Source of the DNA: an uncultured Oscillospiraceae bacterium
Lineage (GTDB): Bacteria > Bacillota > Clostridia > Oscillospirales > Acutalibacteraceae
Assembly: GCA_902492455.1 (NCBI GenBank)
Contig: CABULH010000012.1
Location: forward strand, 60,042 to 124,041
DNA length: 64,000 nt
Direction: 5' to 3'
Position 1 is the stretch's first letter. Each line of letters opens with the position of its first letter. The notes under the pieces were generated by a model. The model saw nothing but the letters and a program-made list of their open reading frames with translations. It ran no database searches and had not been told where the DNA came from. Positions 26,501 to 34,847 of this stretch are shown here, in pieces. The position numbers were made by a program, and so were the translations under genes.

Positions 26501-27619
26501 CGGGGATTGCCGGTGACGGAGGTCAAAAAGATCCACGAATCGGCGGATAACCCCCTGGCTCTGCTGGACAGCGGCAAGGTAACCATTATCGTCTCCACCT
26601 CCTCCAAAGGGCGGATCCCCACCCTGGACGACGTGAAGATCCGCCGCAAGGCGGTGGAGCGGAGTATTCCCTGTCTGACCTCTATCGACACCGCCGGCGT
26701 GGTGGCCGACAGTATCCGCAGCCGCTACTCCCCCCACTGCACGGAATTGGTGGACATCAACCACCTGCGCAGTGCACGGCCTCGGCTGGCTTTCACTAAG
26801 ATGGAGGGCTGCGGCAACGATTATATCTACTTCAACTGCCTGAACCAGAAAATCGACAATCCGGAAGGGCTGTCCATCCGCCTGGCCGACCGGCACAAGG
26901 GCATCGGCGGCGACGGGGCGGTGCTGATCTGCCCCTCCGACGTGGCGGATGCGAAAATGCGGATGTTCAACCTGGACGGCAGCGAAGGCAGGATGTGCGG
27001 CAACGCCATCCGCTGCGTGGGAAAATATCTGTATGACAACGGCATCTGCCGCAAAGAGGAGATGACCATCGATACCCTCAGCGGGATCAAGCGGCTGTGG
27101 CTGCACAAGTATAACGGCATTGTGCGTCGGGCCACGGTGGCCATGGGGCCGGCAGAGCTGGTTCCCGAGAAGATCCCGGTGAACCTCTCGGGGGAGCGGG
27201 CGGTGGACCGGCCGGTCACCATGGCCGGGGAAGACTATCGGATCACCTGTGTATCCATGGGCAACCCCCACTGCGTGATCTTCTGCGATGAACCCGACCT
27301 GCTGGAGCTGGAAAAGATCGGCCCGGCCATCGAGTTCGATCCCCTTTTCCCGGAGCGGGTGAATGTGGAATTTATTGCCGTGCTGGACGATCACACCCTG
27401 AAGATGCGGGTATGGGAACGGGGCAGCGGAGAGACCTGGGCCTGCGGCACCGGCGCCTGTGCGGCAGCGGTGGCGGCGGTAGAAAACGGCTTTTGCCCCA
27501 AAGGGGAGGAGATTACCGTTAAGCTCAAAGGCGGCGACCTGGTAATCCGCTACACGGACGAGACCGTCTATCTCACTGGCGGTGCGGAAAAGATTTACGA
27601 CGGTGTGGTGGAGCTGTAA
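23570..27619 (+). CDS. carB: Carbamoyl-phosphate synthase large subunit fused to diaminopimelate epimerase (CarB-DapF)
   Basis: One uninterrupted frame of 1349 codons encodes two enzymes. Residues 1 to about 1070 are CarB: two ATP-grasp halves (starts VMVIGSGPIVIGQAAEFDYAG and VIVFGSGPIRIGQGIEFDYAS) and the C-terminal MGS-like allosteric domain. From about residue 1073 (LAFTKMEGCGNDYIY) to the end is a complete DapF, which interconverts LL- and meso-diaminopimelate. Its two catalytic Cys are in GRMCGNAIRC (about 1143) and ETWACGTGAC (about 1292). No stop, start or ribosome site is evident at the joint. The next gene is dapL, the step before DapF. A sequencing or assembly slip that removed a stop cannot be excluded. 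Confidence 0.93.
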   Translation: MPLNPAIHKVMVIGSGPIVIGQAAEFDYAGTQACRALKEEGLEVVLVNSNPATIMTDQHMADKIYIEPLTLDIVKRIIEKEQPDSLLSTLGGQTGLTLSMQLAKEGFLEKHHVRLLGARPETIDKAEDRQLFKDTMEAIGQPVIPSKVVTDLDAAMAFAEEIGYPVIVRPAFTLGGSGGGIAETPEELREIAGNGLRLSPIHQILVEKGIAGWKEIEFEVMRDSRGNVITVCSMENFDPVGVHTGDSIVIAPTVTLSDKEYQMLRTAALNIITALEVEGGCNCQFALHPDSFEYAVIEVNPRVSRSSALASKATGYPIAKVAAKIAVGYTLDEIRNAVTGTTYACFEPALDYVVVKMPKWPFDKFVYAQRTLGTQMKATGEVMAIGQSFEEAMMKAVRGAEIGHDCLRSPGLADVSDEEIRERLRTCDDNRLFVIYEALSRGVTPEEIHAVTKIDRWFLCKLRHLTEMDRLLQTTPLDAALYRRAKRLGYPDKVITRLSGGDIRAAGGPLLPAYKMVDTCAAEFAAQTPYFYGCADEENEAAEFIAAHPTGRKTVIVFGSGPIRIGQGIEFDYASVHCVWALKEAGYDVVIVNNNPETVSTDFDTADRLYFEPLTEEDVAGIIATEKPYGVVVAFGGQTAIKLTKYLSRSGVRILGTSADSIDKAEDRERFDELLEELQIKRPQGFTVMSAREALEVAERIGYPVLLRPSYVLGGQNMIIAFTPDDVKEYMAIILSQNIENPVLVDKYLMGTELEVDAICDGEDILIPGIMEHVERAGIHSGDSIAVYPAWNIDDRQRERIVDCSRRLAVSLDTKGLVNIQYLIYQDELYVIEVNPRSSRTIPYISKVTGVPMVDLATRAMLGEKLADMGYGTGLYKTSAYVAVKVPVFSFEKLTNVDTHLGPEMKSTGEVLGIAGTRDEALYKGLIAAGYRLQRNGGVFLTVRDSDKAEIADVAKKYHELGFALYATAGTAAVLRRRGLPVTEVKKIHESADNPLALLDSGKVTIIVSTSSKGRIPTLDDVKIRRKAVERSIPCLTSIDTAGVVADSIRSRYSPHCTELVDINHLRSARPRLAFTKMEGCGNDYIYFNCLNQKIDNPEGLSIRLADRHKGIGGDGAVLICPSDVADAKMRMFNLDGSEGRMCGNAIRCVGKYLYDNGICRKEEMTIDTLSGIKRLWLHKYNGIVRRATVAMGPAELVPEKIPVNLSGERAVDRPVTMAGEDYRITCVSMGNPHCVIFCDEPDLLELEKIGPAIEFDPLFPERVNVEFIAVLDDHTLKMRVWERGSGETWACGTGACAAAVAAVENGFCPKGEEITVKLKGGDLVIRYTDETVYLTGGAEKIYDGVVEL

Positions 27620-27646
27620 TCCGCCCCCCGGAAAGGACGAAAGGCT

Positions 27647-28825
27647 ATGCGCATCAACGAACATTACAAGGATTTGCAGGAAAGCTATCTGTTTTCCACC
27701 ATCGCCCACAAGGTGTGCGCCTATCAGACCGCCCACCCGGATGCGGACATCGTTCGCCTGGGTATCGGGGACGTCACCCGGCCCCTCTGCCCGGCAGTGG
27801 TGGAGGCCATGGCGGCGGGTGTCCGGGAGATGGGGGAAGCCGCCTCCTTCCGCGGCTACGGCCCGGAGCAGGGGTATGATTTTCTCCGGGAGGCGGTGCA
27901 GGGTTACTACGCCTCACGGGACGTGGGGCTGGAACGGGAGGAAATCTTCATCAGCGACGGCGCTAAAAGCGACGTGGGCAACATTCTGGACCTTTTCGAC
28001 CGGGACAACACCGTGCTGGTGCCCGATCCGGTCTATCCGGTATATGTGGATACCAACCTTATGGCGGGGCGGCCCATCCTTTACCTGGGCGCCAACGAGG
28101 AAAACGGCTTCCTGCCTTTGCCGGATGCATCGGTGCGGGCAGACCTGATTTACCTCTGCTCCCCCAACAACCCCACCGGCGCGGTATATACCAGGGCGCA
28201 GCTGCAACAATGGGTGGATTACGCCCGGGAATGCGGTGCGGTGATCCTTTTTGACGCCGCCTACGAGGCTTTCGTGGCGGACCCCGCTCTGCCCCGGAGT
28301 ATTTTCGAAATTCCCGGGGCCCGGGAATGCGCCGTGGAATTCTGCTCCCTATCCAAAACCGCCGGATTCACCGGCACCCGCTGCGGCTACACCGTGGTGC
28401 CCATGGAACTGAAATACGGTGATTTTTCCCTCAACCGTATGTGGCTGCGCCGCCAGACCACCAAGTTCAACGGCGTATCCTATGTGGTGCAGCGGGGAGC
28501 GGCGGCGGTCTTTACCCCGGAGGGCCAGCGGCAGATTCAGGAGGACATCGCCTACTACCGGGAAAATGCCCGGGTGATCGCGGAGGCTATGCGGGAGATG
28601 GGCATTTGGTTCACCGGCGGGGAGAACTCTCCCTACATCTGGCTCAAATGTCCCGGCGGCCGGGAATCCTGGGATTACTTTGATTATCTGCTGGATAAGG
28701 CCCAGGTGGTGGGTACCCCCGGCGCGGGCTTCGGCCAGAACGGCCGGAATTTCTTCCGCCTCACCGCCTTCGGTGACCATCAGCGAACCAAGGAGGCCGT
28801 CCGACGTATTCGGAAATTGGGATAA
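27647..28825 (+). CDS. dapL: LL-diaminopimelate aminotransferase
   Basis: This class I PLP aminotransferase converts tetrahydrodipicolinate directly to LL-diaminopimelate using glutamate. It has 392 residues. The start MRINEHYKDLQESYLFSTIAHKV and RLGIGDVTRPL are typical of DapL, and the PLP Lys is in SLSKTAGFTGTRCGY. It lies 27 bases after the CarB-DapF gene. With the DapF domain it forms the last two steps to meso-DAP for peptidoglycan and lysine. AAAGGA precedes ATG 27647. Confidence 0.95.
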   Translation: MRINEHYKDLQESYLFSTIAHKVCAYQTAHPDADIVRLGIGDVTRPLCPAVVEAMAAGVREMGEAASFRGYGPEQGYDFLREAVQGYYASRDVGLEREEIFISDGAKSDVGNILDLFDRDNTVLVPDPVYPVYVDTNLMAGRPILYLGANEENGFLPLPDASVRADLIYLCSPNNPTGAVYTRAQLQQWVDYARECGAVILFDAAYEAFVADPALPRSIFEIPGARECAVEFCSLSKTAGFTGTRCGYTVVPMELKYGDFSLNRMWLRRQTTKFNGVSYVVQRGAAAVFTPEGQRQIQEDIAYYRENARVIAEAMREMGIWFTGGENSPYIWLKCPGGRESWDYFDYLLDKAQVVGTPGAGFGQNGRNFFRLTAFGDHQRTKEAVRRIRKLG

Positions 28826-28912
28826 AAGTTCTATTGTTTGACAAAAAGGCAGTCCTTCCATCAATTCCTTGGAAGATTTTACAACCAATAGTATATAGAG
28901 TGGTACACTAAC

Positions 28913-28955
28913 AAAAGGGAATCCAGCATCTTTTAGACGCTGGATTCCCTTTTTG
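28913..28955. terminator. Bidirectional terminator between dapL and the lipoprotein gene
   Basis: AAAAGGGAATCCAGC pairs with GCTGGATTCCCTTTTT around a short loop. A-rich and T-rich ends give a T run on both strands, ending the convergent dapL and lipoprotein transcripts. Confidence 0.9.
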
Positions 28956-28977
28956 CTTCTCATATAACCAGTTTCTC

Positions 28978-31071
28978 TTATTTATCCAGGATATAACTGG
29001 CAGTTTCGACTGCGGTGCGACCCCTGCCATCCTGCAGAGTCACCTCCGCCCGGTACTCGCCCTTTTGTGCGGTATAGTATGCATAGTTGGATAGGCTGTC
29101 GAGGTTCAGCGACTCATCCACCAGAACGCCGTCTCTGTACAGCCGGACATTATAGGAATAGCTGCCCCAGCCTCCCTGACCACCGCCGTTCAAGGTGATG
29201 GCCGTTCCCGCATGTCCTCCACCGAGAATCAGAGAATATGACATATCCACCGTAAGCGTCAGGGGGCGATCCCGTACCGATACGGTGCAGGATGCTTGAT
29301 AGCCGCCGTCTTTGGTGGTCACCGTGATGACGGTTGTTCCCTCTGCCACTGCCACAACCTTCCCCGTCTTGCCATTGGGCCGAATTTTAGCCACCGCCGG
29401 ATCCGTGCTTTCCCAGATCAGCTCCTGATTAGCCGCATTCCAGGGAGTAATCGTGGCATTCAGCGTCTCCTCCTGTCCCGCTTCAAGGGAAAGGCTGCTC
29501 TTGTCCAGGGCGATGTCTCTGACCGCGTAGGGAAGCACCGTAACGGTGCAGGATGCTTGGAATCCGCCGTCCTCGGTGGTTACTGTGATGACGGCCGTTC
29601 CCGCCTTGTGAAAAGAATACATACCCGCGGCATCCACCGTCACCACACTGGGATCCGAGCTTTTCCAGGTACACCGCAGATTGCTAGCGTCGGCAGGCTC
29701 CACCTGAGCATACAGATACCCGCCCTGGCCCAGTTCCGCGGCCAAAGTGGTTTTATCCAATCTGACCCCTGTCACCCGTTTGGGGGTGGGTGTACGCACA
29801 AAGGTGGCCTTCTGACCGTCTTTATTGATGGTAATGGTATCGTTTTGATAAGTCATGCCCATTTTTTCCATATGAGATTCGATCCAGTAATACTGTACAA
29901 AACCGCCGCCGTTGACCTGGTTTATCCCGATTTGTTCTAAATTCTCATAATAAAACTCCAGCCCCTTTTCCCCGTTCCAGCTCGCAACACCTTGGGTGAT
30001 CGTGACAGTGATCCGGTCCGATCCCTGGAGATACCAAGTGCCCGGAAGATTGTTATACAGCTTCTCCAGATAATACTTGATATGGTTGGGATAATTCTTC
30101 TGCCGGTAAAAGGTCCAAGCAACGCCGTCCCCCTGGAATACCAAGGCGTCGCCTTTTCTGGCGAAGCCAACGTATTCTGCGAAATCTGTTACATCCTCGT
30201 CAACAGCGGGATAGGCGTTGCCGCCGCCGGAGAGATACCGAAGCCTGGGCATTGGGTATAAGTCAAAATTGGAAGTGGTGATAGTATAATCACCATCCCG
30301 GAGCGTAAAGGCTACCGTCACATCGTCGGTCCCAGTTAAAAACCAAGATCCCGCGATTTCCTCCCACGTCCACTTGGACTGGGATCCTGGCTGAGAACTT
30401 TCTGCCGGAGCCGACGGCAGAGAGGGGGAAGAATATACAGAGGGTGCTGAAGACGAATCGAAGCCTTGCGGCAATTCTTCCCACCGGGCCTTCAGCACCG
30501 TGTTGGCTGTCACGGGTTTAGAAAAATCATATTTTTCTCCATCCTGGAACCAGCCTAGAAAGCGATATCCCGGGCGGACCGGATCAACTGGCGGATTGAC
30601 GCTGTATCCTTGGCTTACTTCCACAGAGGGAAGCTTGGTGCCGCCGGCGCTGTTGTAAAACACTATGAAAATCTCAGCGGAACCATCCCGTTCCCATCCG
30701 GCTATCAGCAGCAAATCGCTCCCCACCGGCGTATGGAAATCATAGGGATTACCGCTTAAGGTCCATCCGGTAAAGCGGAAGCCTTCCTTGACAGGATCCG
30801 CAGGCTTTTGAACCTGATCGCCAAGCTTGACAGTGACGCTTTCCACCGGTGAACCTCCGGCACTTTCAAACAGAACCAAATAACCCGAAGGGGCTGTGGT
30901 TTCGGCGGGCTGAGAAGAATCGGCATTCGATCCAGCAGAGCTTTCCGGTCTGCTGGCCGATAATCCTGTGGATTCGGCAGGGGTATTTTCCTGGTGGCAA
31001 CCACTAAGAGATACCGTCAGCAGATACGACAGCAGCAGTGCAATTCCCCTTCTTAAAGGCTCTCTTATCAT
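28978..31071 (-). CDS. Lipoprotein with InlB-type repeats and Big_2 domains
   Basis: This 697-residue secreted surface lipoprotein has a hydrophobic signal peptide ending at the lipobox LSGC (Cys about residue 24). A Ser-rich linker is followed by two InlB-B (Listeria-Bacteroides) repeats with the GF/YRF-GW pattern (GFRFTGWTLSG, GYRFLGWFQDG), a middle region without a clear family, and two bacterial Ig-like Big_2 domains (LDKTTLAAELGQGG and LDKSSLSLEAGQEE). A C-terminal beta-rich part with an LYRDGVLVDE motif ends it. Such domains usually mediate adhesion or protein contact. SD GGGAGAGG precedes ATG 31071. Specific role unknown. Confidence 0.85.
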   Translation of the reverse strand: MIREPLRRGIALLLSYLLTVSLSGCHQENTPAESTGLSASRPESSAGSNADSSQPAETTAPSGYLVLFESAGGSPVESVTVKLGDQVQKPADPVKEGFRFTGWTLSGNPYDFHTPVGSDLLLIAGWERDGSAEIFIVFYNSAGGTKLPSVEVSQGYSVNPPVDPVRPGYRFLGWFQDGEKYDFSKPVTANTVLKARWEELPQGFDSSSAPSVYSSPSLPSAPAESSQPGSQSKWTWEEIAGSWFLTGTDDVTVAFTLRDGDYTITTSNFDLYPMPRLRYLSGGGNAYPAVDEDVTDFAEYVGFARKGDALVFQGDGVAWTFYRQKNYPNHIKYYLEKLYNNLPGTWYLQGSDRITVTITQGVASWNGEKGLEFYYENLEQIGINQVNGGGFVQYYWIESHMEKMGMTYQNDTITINKDGQKATFVRTPTPKRVTGVRLDKTTLAAELGQGGYLYAQVEPADASNLRCTWKSSDPSVVTVDAAGMYSFHKAGTAVITVTTEDGGFQASCTVTVLPYAVRDIALDKSSLSLEAGQEETLNATITPWNAANQELIWESTDPAVAKIRPNGKTGKVVAVAEGTTVITVTTKDGGYQASCTVSVRDRPLTLTVDMSYSLILGGGHAGTAITLNGGGQGGWGSYSYNVRLYRDGVLVDESLNLDSLSNYAYYTAQKGEYRAEVTLQDGRGRTAVETASYILDK

Positions 31072-31145
31072 TATATCCTCTCCCGATAAATATCCTATAT
31101 GCTTTGCATCTGACTAAAAGACAAAAATGCCATGCTTTTTATTTC

Positions 31146-31174
31146 GTTATATCATAAAAAAGTGCTGTTGACAA
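31146..31174 (-). promoter_or_regulatory. Promoter of the lipoprotein gene
   Basis: Minus-strand TTGTCA (31169-31174) and TATAAC (31146-31151) are 17 bases apart, about 75 bases before the lipoprotein start. Confidence 0.65.
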
Positions 31175-31197
31175 GGTAATTCCGACGCTGCCTTTGA

Positions 31198-32775
31198 ATG
31201 ATGCCGACGGTTTTGGATATGCTAAAGCAAAACCATGAAAAACGAGGAGTGTCGAGGCAAGTGGATTATCCATCGATCTGGCAGGAGGAAAAAGCGCCCC
31301 AGCCTTTTGCAGCGGGAACCGAGCTCCAGCGCAACGAATCGAAAACCTATGAGGCGGTCATCGTGGGAGCGGGTATGTGCGGCCTGCTCACCGCCTACCG
31401 GCTGCTGGAGAAGGGGGTACAGTCCCTGGCGATAGTGGATGCCGGTGAACTGGCCGGCGGGGTCACCGCCCGTACCACCGCCAAGATCACCTCCCAGCAT
31501 GGATTGATCTATGACCGGCTGCTGCAAGGATTGGGCAGGGAAAAAGCCTGGGCTTACGCCCAGGCCAATCAGGATGCGGTGGAGGAGTTCGCCGCCCTGT
31601 CCCAGCAGTTTCCCTGTGATTTTCAGCGCTGCGCATCGGTGGTTTACGCTGCGGAAGAAAAGGACGCACAGGGGGTGGAACGGGAGCTGCAAGCCGCTTT
31701 GCGGGTAGGGCTTCCCGCTGCGCCGCTGCGGGGGCAGCCGCTGCCCTTCCCGGTGGCCGCAGGAGTACGGTTTGAAAATCAAGCCCGGTTTCATCCGCTG
31801 AAATTCGCCTATGCCCTAGCGGCCTGTCTGTCGGCCAAGGTGGATTTTTACCTGAACACCACCGCCCTGCATCCCCGCAAAGGCGGAACGGAAGGGGTGC
31901 TCCACACCACAACGGGCACTCTCCACGCGGACAACGTGGTAGTGGCGTCCCACTTCCCCTTTATGGACAAGCCCGGCTTCTATTTCGCCCGGGTATGGCA
32001 GGAGCGTTCCTACGTGCTGGCGTTGCAGAACGTCCCGAAGCTGGAGGATCTTTATTGGGGCGCGGGGGAAAACGGCTGGTCCTTCCGCCCCTATGAAGCA
32101 GGGCTGCTGGTGGGAGGCGGCTCTCATAAATCCGGCCACGAGGGACGGCAGGCCCATTTTGACCGGCTGGCGGCAGTCACCAAATCCTGGTATCCCCAGC
32201 GGCAGATAACCGCCCAGTGGTCCGCCCAGGACTGCATGACCCACGACGGCATCCCTTACATCGGACGGTATAAACAGTTGGACGGCCAGCTGGCCGCCCG
32301 GGCGTTTGTGGCCACCGGCTTTAACAAATGGGGAATGACCGGCAGCATGGTGGCCGCCGACATCATCAGCAGCGAGATCACCGGACGGGAGAATCCGTAC
32401 GCAGAGGTGTTCGCCCCTTCCCGTTTCGATCCGGGAATGAAGGCCAAGCGCTTCCTGATGGAAAACGCGGACATGCTGAAAAACTATATCGGCGGCTATA
32501 TGGAGCTGCCGCCGGAAACCGCGGCGTCCCTGAAGCCGGGAGAGGGAAGGATTCTGCAGGTGGATGGGGAAAGGGTTGGGGCCTACAAAGACACCGACGG
32601 CACGATCTACACGGTGAAGCCGGTCTGCACCCATATGGGCTGCATTTTGGAGTGGAACCAGGACGAATGCTCCTGGGATTGTCCCTGTCATGGTTCCCGG
32701 TACGATATCACCGGCCATATCCTCAACAACCCCGCGCTGGAACCTCTGGGCAAAACCGCGCTGAATGAGGAATAA
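31198..32775 (+). CDS. FAD-dependent oxidoreductase with C-terminal Rieske domain
   Basis: The 525-residue protein has a DAO-type FAD domain, with dinucleotide motif VIVGAGMCGLLTAYRLLE near residue 54 and the FAD contact TTAKITSQHG. The C-terminal Rieske [2Fe-2S] domain has ligands in CTHMGC and CPCHGS (about residues 480-505). This is the YhfW-like fusion found in many Firmicutes. The substrate is unknown. No strong ribosome site stands before ATG 31198; ATG 31201 or a start slightly downstream is possible. It is followed by spoVAC after 128 bases. Confidence 0.88.
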   Translation: MMPTVLDMLKQNHEKRGVSRQVDYPSIWQEEKAPQPFAAGTELQRNESKTYEAVIVGAGMCGLLTAYRLLEKGVQSLAIVDAGELAGGVTARTTAKITSQHGLIYDRLLQGLGREKAWAYAQANQDAVEEFAALSQQFPCDFQRCASVVYAAEEKDAQGVERELQAALRVGLPAAPLRGQPLPFPVAAGVRFENQARFHPLKFAYALAACLSAKVDFYLNTTALHPRKGGTEGVLHTTTGTLHADNVVVASHFPFMDKPGFYFARVWQERSYVLALQNVPKLEDLYWGAGENGWSFRPYEAGLLVGGGSHKSGHEGRQAHFDRLAAVTKSWYPQRQITAQWSAQDCMTHDGIPYIGRYKQLDGQLAARAFVATGFNKWGMTGSMVAADIISSEITGRENPYAEVFAPSRFDPGMKAKRFLMENADMLKNYIGGYMELPPETAASLKPGEGRILQVDGERVGAYKDTDGTIYTVKPVCTHMGCILEWNQDECSWDCPCHGSRYDITGHILNNPALEPLGKTALNEE

Positions 32776-32903
32776 TTTTTGCGCCGGTCCGCATAACCGG
32801 GCGGTTTTTCGGTAAAATAAGGCTGGTTGGGCAACCCGATTGCCGTAAAAAAACGACCGGGGTCGGCTGCCCGAAAGCAATGCGGAAGAAAGGGTGTTTC
32901 TAG

Positions 32904-33287
32904 GTGGATGTAACGGGTCAGGAATACAGGCAAATGAGTAAGCAGGCGTCGCCCAAATCGCCGGTGCTCCTCAATTGCATCAAGGCGTTCCTGGTGGGCG
33001 GGCTGATCTGCACCGTCGGGCAGGTGGTGGTGAATCTGCTGACAAACGCAGGAATGGAAATCAAGGATGCACGGCTGCTCTGTTCGGTATCCCTGGTGTT
33101 GCTCAGCATCATTCTCACCGGCTTCAACGTGTATGACAACATTGCCAAACACGCCGGGGCGGGTACGCTGGTGCCCATCACCGGCTTCGCCAATGCCGTC
33201 GCCTCTCCGGCCATCGAGTTCAAAAGCGAGGAGCGTGTTATAATAACCCCAAGTCAGAAATGCCGCTGTTTCAGGCGAGTATGCTGA
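32904..33287 (+). pseudogene. spoVAC: SpoVAC, interrupted near codon 110 by the mobile element
   Basis: The first 110 residues follow SpoVAC, a membrane protein of the dipicolinic-acid channel: LLNCIKAFLVGGLICTVGQ, SIILTGFNVYDNIAKHAGAGTLVPITGFANAVASPAIEFKSE. In intact SpoVAC this is followed by GLVLG and about 35 more residues with a last membrane helix. Here it changes to ERVIITPSQ and stops. The break lies at about 33229-33237, where low-G+C element sequence begins. Start GTG 32904 has GAAAGGG nine bases upstream. The missing 3' end should lie at the other end of the element. Confidence 0.82.
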
Positions 33288-33367
33288 TTTAGTCCAAATT
33301 TATCCCATATGAAGGAGGCAAGCGATATATAAGCAGTAGCCGAATCAACATTTTTTATTTAGCCACA

Positions 33368-33405
33368 GAAGGCCGGATTGATTGCCACTCGATCCGGTCT
33401 TCTTT
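33368..33405 (+). terminator. Terminator in the element's left end
   Basis: GAAGGCCGGAT (33368-33378) pairs with ATCCGGTCTTC (33392-33402) and is followed by TTT. The remaining sequence from 33288 to 33469 shows a ribosome-site-like GAAGGAGG near 33312 but no frame after it. Confidence 0.65.
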
Positions 33406-33469
33406 ACATATTGTATCAAGGCAACAAAATGTGTCAATAATTTCATCAACAAACAGGAGGGAACATCAA

Positions 33470-33682
33470 ATGAGACAAGGCGTATTGATTTATGATCAGA
33501 ATACAGATCGGATGGATATTCGATTCGGTTTGGAAGACTACTATGGCGGTCTGCATTGCGGAGACACGCTGGAAGTGTTCGTGAAGAACAAATGGATCCC
33601 CACAAGAATAGAACTGTATCAAGACTGGTATTTAGTGGGAATTAAAACAGCGTCAATCAACGGTTTACGCGTCCGAAAGTGA
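33470..33682 (+). CDS. Small element protein, DUF5348-like
   Basis: This 70-residue cytoplasmic protein reads like a short beta-barrel: MDIRFGLEDYYGGLHCGDTLEVFV, then KWIPTRIELYQDWYLVGI. The pattern matches proteins I know as DUF5348, frequent in Clostridia conjugative elements and of unknown function. ATG 33470 has a strong AGGAGGG seven bases upstream; an in-frame upstream start lacks one. It is the first gene of the element, and a terminator hairpin follows it. Confidence 0.7.
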   Translation: MRQGVLIYDQNTDRMDIRFGLEDYYGGLHCGDTLEVFVKNKWIPTRIELYQDWYLVGIKTASINGLRVRK

Positions 33683-33697
33683 ATCTGTGAAATCTGC

Positions 33698-33737
33698 CGG
33701 GCAGTTTCTTGTGAATCAAGGAGCTGCCCTATTTTTG
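33698..33737 (+). terminator. Terminator after the DUF5348-like gene
   Basis: GGGCAG and CTGCCC enclose an inner CTTG/CAAG stem, followed by TATTTTT. Confidence 0.7.
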
Positions 33738-33770
33738 TGTCCAAAATTCCAAAGGAAGGAGAACGCCGCT

Positions 33771-34847
33771 ATGAAATGCTTGAGAAAGTATCAATGGGTC
33801 AAGCTCTCAAGAGCATACCTGCCCCAGGGCAAGGGGGTAATGGGTCATTGGGCGAAACTTGCATCTCGCGCGGCGTTTCGTAAAGGACAAGCCGTATACT
33901 GCGGCTATACAAATGAAGTTGTCCCAGGAATGTGGTCAGGTGGTATTGTCGGACTGAAAAGTATTCTGGGGCTAAAAAATCGCGCGCAGGTGATGAGTAT
34001 AATGGACGAGCTGTCCGAGCTTGGATATATCCATTACACACTCGATAAGAAAACAAAGAAACTTACCTATCAAATCAATGATTGGGTTGTCAAATGCTCC
34101 GGAGCCGAATGTATGGATGGCAGTGTGTATGCGACAGAAGGTTACGGATTCCTTTGCCTTCCAAGGAGCATTACGCAAAGGCTTGTAGACAGAAAGCATA
34201 CCTTCGGCGAATCAGATGCCTGGATGGATTTATGGTGCCATAGTGTGTGGCAGGATCCGGGCAATATATTTTCCTCTTTGGCACCTGTCGTTCAGTTTGG
34301 ACGATATGGGGCCGTTTCAACTTTGGAAACCTTGGGACAGCGCTGGAACTGGGAAAAGACAAAGGTATGGCGATTCCTGCAAAAATATAAGGATGTCTTC
34401 ACGCTGTATCGACTCCCCGGCTCTTATGGTTGTCTCATTTTTAATAGACTGTATCCGTCAGGAGCAGAGGTTTCAGTGCCGTCACAGGCGAATGTTGTAC
34501 GCATAATTGAGAAAATACGCATTTTAGGAGCGAATAAGCATATTCTCGGTACGGATCACGAGCGACTGAACAAATTGGTTGCCTGGTTCAGCCAGAAAGC
34601 TTTGGATGCTGGTGCAGAACAGGCGGAGTCTGATGTATGTGCAGGATGCGAAGAAGGCCGCGTTGCACTTTCAGCCCCTATAATACGCGCGTATCTTTCT
34701 CAAAAGAATTGTAAGAACTGTGAATATGACTGCAGGGTAAGAGTATATCTCTCCTGTTCAGGTAATTTCAAGAACATTAGAGGGCCTTGCAGTCTTTCCG
34801 ATTTTGTCAATCAGGAATTAAATGCAAAGGAGAATCACTATGAGTGA
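33771..34847 (+). CDS. Element protein of unknown function with Cys-rich C terminus
   Basis: The 358-residue soluble protein starts at ATG 33771 (AAGGAAGGAG upstream). The N-terminal half has winged-helix-like segments (KSILGLKNRAQVMSIMDELSELGYIHYTLDKKTKKLTYQI and TLETLGQRWNWEKTKVWRFLQKY), suggesting DNA binding. The last 70 residues hold eight Cys (CAGCEEG, CKNCEYDC and single Cys), a possible zinc site. Similar proteins head the transfer module of related elements, where they may be regulators or replication-related; no family is claimed. It overlaps the next gene by eight bases. Confidence 0.6.
   Translation: MKCLRKYQWVKLSRAYLPQGKGVMGHWAKLASRAAFRKGQAVYCGYTNEVVPGMWSGGIVGLKSILGLKNRAQVMSIMDELSELGYIHYTLDKKTKKLTYQINDWVVKCSGAECMDGSVYATEGYGFLCLPRSITQRLVDRKHTFGESDAWMDLWCHSVWQDPGNIFSSLAPVVQFGRYGAVSTLETLGQRWNWEKTKVWRFLQKYKDVFTLYRLPGSYGCLIFNRLYPSGAEVSVPSQANVVRIIEKIRILGANKHILGTDHERLNKLVAWFSQKALDAGAEQAESDVCAGCEEGRVALSAPIIRAYLSQKNCKNCEYDCRVRVYLSCSGNFKNIRGPCSLSDFVNQELNAKENHYE

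Noticed and set aside
23576..27736. Minus-strand open frame of 1386 codons opposite carB-dapF
   Set aside because: It is the mirror of a G+C-rich coding strand; it has no recognisable family, low-complexity composition and no ribosome site.
31168..31198. Plus-strand promoter with TTGACA before the FAD/Rieske gene
   Set aside because: There is no -10 box at proper spacing and only 24 bases to the start; the same bases form the -35 of the minus-strand promoter.
33230..33470. Tyrosine integrase or relaxase at the left end
   Set aside because: No such frame exists on either strand; these genes must lie beyond the window.
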